Assembly (NCBI GenBank): GCA_964423545.1
Contig: CAYRFV010000318.1
Span: forward strand, 1-6,033
Length of the DNA stretch: 6,033 nt
Reading direction: 5' to 3'
Source of the DNA: JALOOE01 sp964423545
Lineage (GTDB): Bacteria; Chloroflexota; Anaerolineae; CG2-30-64-16
Shown here piece after piece: positions 1 to 4,379 of the stretch. The number at the start of each line of letters is the position of its first letter. Position 1 is the stretch's first letter. The position numbers and the translations under genes were made by a program. Below the pieces are notes generated by a model. It saw only the letters and a program-made list of their open reading frames with translations. It made no database searches and had not been told where the DNA came from.

Positions 1-595
1 GCCGGCGGCCCGGAAAAAAGCGCAGGACTGCCAACGTCGAGCGGAAGTAGGCGTCCGGATCGTTCGCAGCGATTCTCCGCTCAGTCCAGTCCCTGATCAG
101 CGCGAGATTGGGTGACGGGAAGAGCGCCTCAGCGACTTCGGCCGCGGCCGCAGCCATGTTCCTGGGGTGAAGCAGCGTCCCGCGCCTTCGCATGAATGTG
201 CGAAGCACACCGACCGGCGGAGGCCAGAGGCCGGGAAATGTGTTGATCAGCACCAGGCTGCGCACCGCCTCGGGATGGTCCATCGCCAACTGCTGGGCCA
301 CCAGACCGCCGAGGCTCAAACCAAGCGCGTGCGCCGGGCCAAGGCCCAACCGTTGCAACAAAGCAGCCACATCCGCCGCGAAGAGCGCCACCGAGTAGCG
401 ACCAGGCGGCTTGTCCGAGCTCCCGTGGCCGCGCAGATCCACCGGCACACACAGATAGTGTGGAGCGAAGGCGGGGAGCTGCATCAACCAGTCGTCAGCG
501 CTCGAACCGAGGCCGTGCAGCAAGACGAGCGGCGTCTGGCCTTCACCCCAAAGCTCATAGCGCATCAGGAATCCATTAATAAACTGATAGGGCAT
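1..595 (-). CDS. Alpha/beta hydrolase, C-terminus cut by window edge
   Basis: A serine hydrolase of the alpha/beta-hydrolase fold, probably cytoplasmic (no signal peptide); the substrate cannot be told. 198 residues are visible. The N-terminus (MPYQFINGFLMRYELWGEG) is the usual first beta-hairpin of the family. It is followed by the oxyanion-hole HG at residues 27-28 (LLHGLGSS), the DLRGHGSSDKP strand/turn at 53-63, and the nucleophile elbow GLSLGG at 92-97 with Ser94 as nucleophile. The cap region begins near residue 120. Members are usually about 250-280 residues, so the catalytic acid and His lie beyond the left edge; no stop codon is met. Start choice: an in-frame ATG at 652 falls inside the spacer of this gene's own promoter, so ATG 595 is preferred on family alignment and promoter position. 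Its ribosome binding site is weak, and ATG 565 is a less likely alternative. It is divergent from the ABC operon. Fold is confident, specific reaction unknown. Confidence 0.9.
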   Translation of the reverse strand, partial: MPYQFINGFLMRYELWGEGQTPLVLLHGLGSSADDWLMQLPAFAPHYLCVPVDLRGHGSSDKPPGRYSVALFAADVAALLQRLGLGPAHALGLSLGGLVAQQLAMDHPEAVRSLVLINTFPGLWPPPVGVLRTFMRRRGTLLHPRNMAAAAAEVAEALFPSPNLALIRDWTERRIAANDPDAYFRSTLAVLRFFPGRR

Positions 596-620
596 GGCGA
601 GCCACAAGTGGATCCAGGGA

Positions 621-636
621 TAGGTCACATGGTCAG
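621..636 (-). promoter_or_regulatory. Candidate operator directly after the hydrolase -10 box
   Basis: Read on the minus strand, the bases directly after the -10 hexamer are CTGACCATGTGACCTA, with two TGACC units in direct orientation. A closely similar sequence, CTGAACCGTGACTTA, follows the -10 box of the divergent promoter directly on the other strand (732-746). About 12 of 16 aligned positions agree with one gap. The placement over the transcription start would suit repression by one shared regulator. This is inferred from position and similarity only. Confidence 0.35.
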
Positions 637-665
637 AGTATAGGCTGATCATGGTGTTCTGTCAA
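637..665 (-). promoter_or_regulatory. Sigma70-type promoter for the hydrolase
   Basis: On the minus strand, TTGACA (665-660) and TATACT (642-637) are separated by exactly 17 bp. The -35 box is a perfect consensus and the -10 matches five of six. Transcription would begin near 630, giving a leader of about 35 nt before ATG 595. It overlaps the in-frame ATG at 652, which argues against that ATG as the start. Confidence 0.75.
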
Positions 666-671
666 GCGTCG

Positions 672-685
672 TATTGTTCTATTGT
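672..685. repeat. Short direct repeat between the divergent -35 boxes
   Basis: TATTGT occurs at 672-677 and again at 680-685, 8 bp apart, in the 37-bp stretch (666-702) separating the two -35 boxes. The spacing is less than one helical turn. It may be a binding site for a divergently acting regulator or merely AT-rich promoter background. Confidence 0.25.
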
Positions 686-702
686 GCAACCCGTCGCCAG
701 AT

Positions 703-731
703 TTGACTTCCTGTCCGCGTTCTGCTATGAT
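703..731 (+). promoter_or_regulatory. Sigma70-type promoter for the ABC operon, extended -10
   Basis: TTGACT (703-708) and TATGAT (726-731) are separated by 17 bp, each matching five of six consensus bases. The -10 is preceded by TGC (723-725), an extended -10 TGn element. Start of transcription would be near 736-739, leaving a leader of about 140 nt before the ATPase start at 879. The neighbouring stretch is visibly more AT-rich than the genes. Confidence 0.75.
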
Positions 732-756
732 CTGAACCGTGACTTAAGAGTCAGAT
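730..756. promoter_or_regulatory. Compound inverted repeat at the ABC operon start site (candidate operator)
   Basis: Two overlapping inverted repeats cover the predicted transcription start. ATCTGA (730-735) pairs with TCAGAT (751-756), and TGACT (740-744) pairs with AGTCA (749-753) around TAAG. The outer repeat overlaps the last two bases of the -10 box. The TGACT-N4-AGTCA form and its position resemble operators of TetR-type local repressors, but no regulator gene is present in the window, so the regulator is unknown. Confidence 0.45.
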
Positions 757-758
757 TA

Positions 759-785
759 GGCGCAAGGCCGACAGTTCTGTGCGCC
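759..785 (+). other. Hairpin in the ABC operon leader
   Basis: GGCGCA (759-764) is a perfect inverted repeat of TGCGCC (780-785) with a 15-nt loop. The last nine loop bases plus the first base of the 3' arm form a second short palindrome, ACAGTTCTGT (771-780), which would compete with the outer stem. There is no T-run after it, so it is not an ordinary intrinsic terminator. Its role in the leader is unknown. Confidence 0.3.
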
Positions 786-802
786 AGTTGCCAGCCCTGC
801 TC

Positions 803-831
803 AGTCCCACCGTTCGTCAACGGGACGGACT
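803..831 (+). other. Second leader hairpin with internal loop
   Basis: AGTCC (803-807) pairs with GGACT (827-831), and inside it CCGTT (810-814) pairs with AACGG (819-823) around a CGTC tetraloop. This gives a ten-base-pair stem interrupted by a 2x3 internal loop. It ends 36 nt before the ribosome binding site. No poly-U follows. It could affect leader stability or translation; it matches no riboswitch I recognise. Confidence 0.35.
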
Positions 832-867
832 CCGAACCGCACCCAACTGCGACACCCCCGACTCATC

Positions 868-872
868 GGAGG
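868..872 (+). promoter_or_regulatory. Ribosome binding site that fixes a TTG start
   Basis: GGAGG lies 6 nt upstream of TTG 879, an ideal spacing. This site selects TTG over the later ATG at 900, which has no comparable site and would remove the first strand of the ATPase domain. Confidence 0.8.
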
Positions 873-878
873 CCGCTC

Positions 879-1628
879 TTGGTTATCCTCGAAGCGCTCA
901 TGCTGCAGAAGCGGTATGAACTGGGCGGATACACAGTCAACGCCCTGAGCGGGGTTGACTTCGCGGTCGAATCCGGGGCGTTCGTGGCCATTATGGGACC
1001 CTCCGGCAGTGGCAAGTCCACCCTACTGCACCTGCTCGGAGGGCTCGATCAACCGTCCGACGGCGAGGTGAAGCTGGCGGGGCAGCCATTGTCAGTCCTC
1101 AACGACACACAGGCGACGCTGGTGCGCCGCCACAACGTTGGTTTCATCTTCCAGTTCTTCAATCTGCTCCCCACCCTGTCCGCCGAAGAGAACGTAGCGC
1201 TCCCGCTCATCATTGACGGTCGCGACCCGCGCCAGCACCAGGCTCGCATCGACTCGTTGCTGGCGTTGGTGGGCTTGCAAGATCGCCGCCACCACAAGCC
1301 GGATCAGCTCTCAGGCGGCGAACAACAGCGGGTGGCCATTGCGCGCGCGCTCGTGACTCAGCCCGCTATTGTCCTGGCGGATGAACCCACCGGCAATCTG
1401 GACTCGAAGACAGGCGCCGCGATCATGGCGCTGCTCCGGCGTTCTTGCGACGAGCTGGGCCAGACGATCATCGTCGTGACCCATGACGCCAGGGCCGCGG
1501 CATATGCCGATCGCATCGTCTTTCTGCGCGATGGGCTTGTCTGCCAGGAGCTCCTCTTCGAAGCAGGCCAGGGAGCCGTCGAGCGCCTGGCAGCGATCAT
1601 TCACACGATGGAACGCCTGGAGTCTTGA
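879..1628 (+). CDS. ABC transporter ATP-binding protein (LolD/MacB type)
   Basis: Cytoplasmic ATPase that powers the permease encoded next to it. It is 249 residues from TTG 879; the family is usually about 220-250. All nucleotide-binding motifs are intact: Walker A GPSGSGKST (40-48), Q-loop Gln92 in FIFQFFNLLPT, signature LSGGEQQRVAIARAL (144-158), Walker B with catalytic Glu169 in VLADEPTGNLDS, D-loop at 173-176 and H-loop His202 in VVTHD. The FQFFNLLPTL and EPTGNLDS wording is typical of the LolD/MacB/FtsE branch rather than importers. The C-terminus carries about 25 residues after the last beta-strand. The start is set by GGAGG at 868-872; the frame is open back to 651, but that part contains the promoter and leader. 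It is first in the operon, separated by 10 nt from the permease gene. Family assignment is secure; substrate unknown. Confidence 0.95.
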   Translation: MVILEALMLQKRYELGGYTVNALSGVDFAVESGAFVAIMGPSGSGKSTLLHLLGGLDQPSDGEVKLAGQPLSVLNDTQATLVRRHNVGFIFQFFNLLPTLSAEENVALPLIIDGRDPRQHQARIDSLLALVGLQDRRHHKPDQLSGGEQQRVAIARALVTQPAIVLADEPTGNLDSKTGAAIMALLRRSCDELGQTIIVVTHDARAAAYADRIVFLRDGLVCQELLFEAGQGAVERLAAIIHTMERLES

Positions 1629-1630
1629 GG
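1627..1630 (+). promoter_or_regulatory. Ribosome binding site overlapping the ATPase stop codon
   Basis: GAGG begins on the second base of the ATPase TGA stop and sits 8 nt before ATG 1639. The overlap suggests translational coupling of ATPase and permease, and supports ATG 1639 as the permease start. Confidence 0.65.
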
Positions 1631-1638
1631 CTCTGCAT

Positions 1639-4320
1639 ATGCCGGCTCCGCGCGCAGCACCCCCCCTTGACTCTCCCTACCCGCCGCCAGCAGCGAGCAC
1701 GGGACGGCCGGCGCGCAAACGGTTCAGCGTCTACGTGATCGCCGCCAACACCAGGCTTGCCATCCGTGCGCTATTGGCTCGTCCCCTGCGCACGGTCCTT
1801 ACCACCTCGGGCGTGGTGTTGGGGGTTGCGGTCATCCTGGCCATCGCGGTCACCAACGCCAGCACGCTCGACGCGGTGACGCGCGTGTTCACCGAAGCAT
1901 CCGGCAAGGCGCACCTGACGGTCGTCAACGCGAATGCGAAGGACTTGGGCTTCTCCGAGTCTGTGCTGCGCCAGGTGCAGTCCGCACCCGGCGTACGGGC
2001 GGCGGTGCCGGTGCTCCAGGGCCAGGCGGTTCTCGCCGGCGACTCGCCCGATGCAGAGGTGAAGCTCAGTATGACGGGCTTCGGAGGCGGAGGTCTCCTG
2101 CTGTCCGGAATCGATCCTGTCGCTGACGCCGCAGCTCGCGACTACAAGCTGGTCGACGGCAAGTTCCTTTCTTCGGAAGACGATGCCTACGAGATTGTGC
2201 TCGTGAAGAGCTATGCGGACGAGCAGAAGGTGCGGACTGGGAATGAGGTGGAGCTGTTGACCAGCGCCGGATACGCCCGGCTGCGCGTGGTGGGTCTGAT
2301 GTCGAAGGAAGGGCCGGGGCTGCTGAACAATGGCGCGTTCGGCGTCCTTCCGCTGAAGACCGCTCAAGAGCTCTTCGCGCGCGGCGGCGATGTGGATCAG
2401 ATCGACGTGATCGCCGCCCCCGAATCGTCCCAAGGGCGGCCGCTGGAGGAGCTCAAGGCCCAACTACAAGCCCGCCTGGGCAGTCGCTACTCGGTCATCT
2501 ATCCCGCCACGCAGGGGGAGCGAGTGGCGCAGATGTTGGCCGGTTATCAAATGGGGCTTGGCATGTTCAGTGCCATCGCCATCTTCGTAGGCGCGTTCTT
2601 GATCTACAATGCATTCTCCATGACGGTGATTGAGCGCACGCGCGAGATCGGGGTGCTGCGCACCCTCGGAATGACGCAGCGCCAGGTGCTGTTCCAGATC
2701 CTCACCGAGGCCGCCGTGCTCGGCGTAGTCGGTTCGCTGCTCGGCCTCGCCGCAGGTATCGGGCTGGCGGGCGGCCTGATCCGCTTAATGGCGCTATTCC
2801 TCTCGTACGAGGTGCGGCGGATCCAGGTGCCGGCCAGTGGGCTGGCCGTGAGCTGCACCATCGGCGTGATCGTGACATTGGCGGCCGCTGCGGCGCCGGC
2901 ACTGCAGGCGAGCCGCGTGTCTCCGCTGGAGGCGCTGCGGGTGCGAGGCCGGAGCACAAGCGGCTGGTTCTCCCGCAACGGTTGGGGCGTCGGCCTGGCG
3001 CTGTTGGCCGGGGCGCTGTTGTTGACGCTGGTGCGGATCCCGCCGCCGATGGGCGACCACACACAGGACGTGGCGGTGATGGCGCTGCTGCTCGGGGCGG
3101 CGTTTCTCGTGCCCAGGTTGATGGCCGCGTGGGAACGTATGATGCGACCCATCATCCGGCGCATCTACGGAAGCGAAGGGGCGCTGGGCAGCCGAAATAT
3201 CCAGCGCGCCATGCTGCGCACGGCGCTCACCGTCTCAGCCTTGATGGTGGGGGTCGCCATGATCCTCAGCATCCGCGCCGTCACGGACGCCTTCTCTCTG
3301 GATATCCGCTCGTGGATCCAGCGGTACATAGGCGGCGATATCTGGGTCAGCTCCACCCTGAACCTGCGCGCCGATCTGGGCCGCCGCCTGAAGAGCATCG
3401 AAGGGGTGGCCGAGGTGGCGCCGATCCGTTATCTCGATGTGAAACGAGCAAGGCCCGAAGGGGGACATGAGGCGCTCAGCCTGATGGCCACCGACCCGGC
3501 CGCTTATGCTCGCGTCACGTCATTTGTCTTCGCGTCAGGTCAGGGGAATCCCGAGCGCATGATCGCTCGCCTTGCTGAGGGTGACGCCGTGTTCGTTTCC
3601 AGCGTCTTGGCCGAAAAGAACGGCCTGACACGCGGCGATCGCGTGCGGCTGCTCACCCGTCGCGGCCAGCGGGAGTTCGAGGTCGCGGGCGTGGTGGTGG
3701 ATTTCTTCAACCAAGGGCGCGTGCTTCACCTGGGCTGGAACGACCTGCGCCAGTATTTCGGGGTGAATGACGTCTCGACTTTCCTGGTCAAAGTGCGGGC
3801 CGGTCACTCCCCGGCAGAGGTTCGGTCTCGCATCGATCAGATGTATGGGCAGTCGCATCACTTGACGGTCGACTCCAATCAGGAAATTCGGGACCGAGCC
3901 ATGCGGTTGATCGGCCAGACAAGCAGCATGTTCGACGTTCTGGCGCTCATCGCCATGGTCGTCGCCGCTCTGGGGGTGGTGAACACCCTCACGATGAATG
4001 TGATCGAGCGAACCCGGGAGATCGGAATGCTTCGCAGCCTGGGCATGACGCGGCGCCAGGCAGCGAAGATGACACTGGCCGAGGCCGGCGTGATGGGGTT
4101 GGGCGGCGGCGTGTTGGGCCTGGCTGTTGGGCTGCTGATGGCGCAGACTGTGATCCGCAGCATGAATACGATGGCGGGCTTCAGTATGAGTTATGTCGTG
4201 TCGGCCCAGGGGATCATGGTGGGGTTCTTCGTCGCCTTTGTCGTGTCTCAGTTCGCAGCCCTCTGGCCGGCGCGGCGGGCAGCGCGACTGCGCGTGATCG
4301 AGGCCATTCAGTTCGAGTAG
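1639..4320 (+). CDS. ABC transporter permease, tandem FtsX/MacB type, 10 TM
   Basis: Inner-membrane partner of the preceding ATPase, 893 residues. Predicted order: a proline-rich cytoplasmic leader (1-40), TM1 (52-75), a large extracytoplasmic MacB_PCD-like domain (76-305), an FtsX unit with TM2-4 (about 306-329, 357-382, 400-423), two linking helices (about 449-467, 478-497), TM7 (528-546), a second extracytoplasmic domain (547-762), and a second FtsX unit with TM8-10 (about 763-787, 814-838, 856-877). The halves are an internal duplication: IERTREIGVLRTLGMTQRQ at 331-349 recurs as IERTREIGMLRSLGMTRRQ at 789-807, the cytoplasmic segment that contacts the ATPase in this family. Known relatives use ATP-driven movement to extrude or extract hydrophobic substrates, not to import. 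ATG 1639 has GAGG 8 nt upstream; the frame is open back to 1483, but that overlaps the ATPase. No membrane-fusion protein gene adjoins it. Substrate unknown; drug, lipid or peptide export are all possible. Confidence 0.93.
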   Translation: MPAPRAAPPLDSPYPPPAASTGRPARKRFSVYVIAANTRLAIRALLARPLRTVLTTSGVVLGVAVILAIAVTNASTLDAVTRVFTEASGKAHLTVVNANAKDLGFSESVLRQVQSAPGVRAAVPVLQGQAVLAGDSPDAEVKLSMTGFGGGGLLLSGIDPVADAAARDYKLVDGKFLSSEDDAYEIVLVKSYADEQKVRTGNEVELLTSAGYARLRVVGLMSKEGPGLLNNGAFGVLPLKTAQELFARGGDVDQIDVIAAPESSQGRPLEELKAQLQARLGSRYSVIYPATQGERVAQMLAGYQMGLGMFSAIAIFVGAFLIYNAFSMTVIERTREIGVLRTLGMTQRQVLFQILTEAAVLGVVGSLLGLAAGIGLAGGLIRLMALFLSYEVRRIQVPASGLAVSCTIGVIVTLAAAAAPALQASRVSPLEALRVRGRSTSGWFSRNGWGVGLALLAGALLLTLVRIPPPMGDHTQDVAVMALLLGAAFLVPRLMAAWERMMRPIIRRIYGSEGALGSRNIQRAMLRTALTVSALMVGVAMILSIRAVTDAFSLDIRSWIQRYIGGDIWVSSTLNLRADLGRRLKSIEGVAEVAPIRYLDVKRARPEGGHEALSLMATDPAAYARVTSFVFASGQGNPERMIARLAEGDAVFVSSVLAEKNGLTRGDRVRLLTRRGQREFEVAGVVVDFFNQGRVLHLGWNDLRQYFGVNDVSTFLVKVRAGHSPAEVRSRIDQMYGQSHHLTVDSNQEIRDRAMRLIGQTSSMFDVLALIAMVVAALGVVNTLTMNVIERTREIGMLRSLGMTRRQAAKMTLAEAGVMGLGGGVLGLAVGLLMAQTVIRSMNTMAGFSMSYVVSAQGIMVGFFVAFVVSQFAALWPARRAARLRVIEAIQFE

Positions 4321-4325
4321 AAACG

Positions 4326-4349
4326 CCCCGTTGCCGCGCATCTCCGGGG
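4326..4349 (+). other. Weak inverted repeat in the permease/dikinase gap
   Basis: CCCCG (4326-4330) is complementary to CGGGG (4345-4349) across a 14-nt loop, just after the permease stop. There is no T-run, so it is unlikely to be an intrinsic terminator. Nothing else was recognised in the 59-nt gap, and no promoter was seen, so read-through into the next gene is likely. Confidence 0.2.
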
Positions 4350-4379
4350 GACGACACATCGAGATCAAGGCGCGACCGG

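Noticed and set aside
167..643. Plus-strand open frame of 158 codons
   Set aside because: It is antisense to the hydrolase, whose minus-strand frame carries clear family motifs; the plus-strand product has no recognisable features.
651..878. Upstream extension of the ATPase reading frame to ATG 651
   Set aside because: This stretch contains a sigma70 promoter, inverted repeats and a strong ribosome binding site placed for TTG 879; the extra residues are unlike any ABC ATPase N-terminus.
596..878. Rifamycin-associated element as known upstream of some rifampicin-inactivation genes
   Set aside because: The characteristic 19-bp G/C-rich palindrome was not found here nor in the 4321-4379 gap.
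1483..1638. Upstream extension of the permease reading frame to ATG 1483
   Set aside because: It lies wholly inside the ATPase gene in another frame, over its conserved C-terminal motifs, whereas ATG 1639 has a ribosome binding site.
1771..2463. Minus-strand open frame of 230 codons
   Set aside because: It is antisense to the first extracytoplasmic domain of the permease, with no domain or start signal of its own.
4321..4379. Intrinsic terminator between permease and dikinase-like gene
   Set aside because: Only a five-base-pair inverted repeat is present and there is no T-run.
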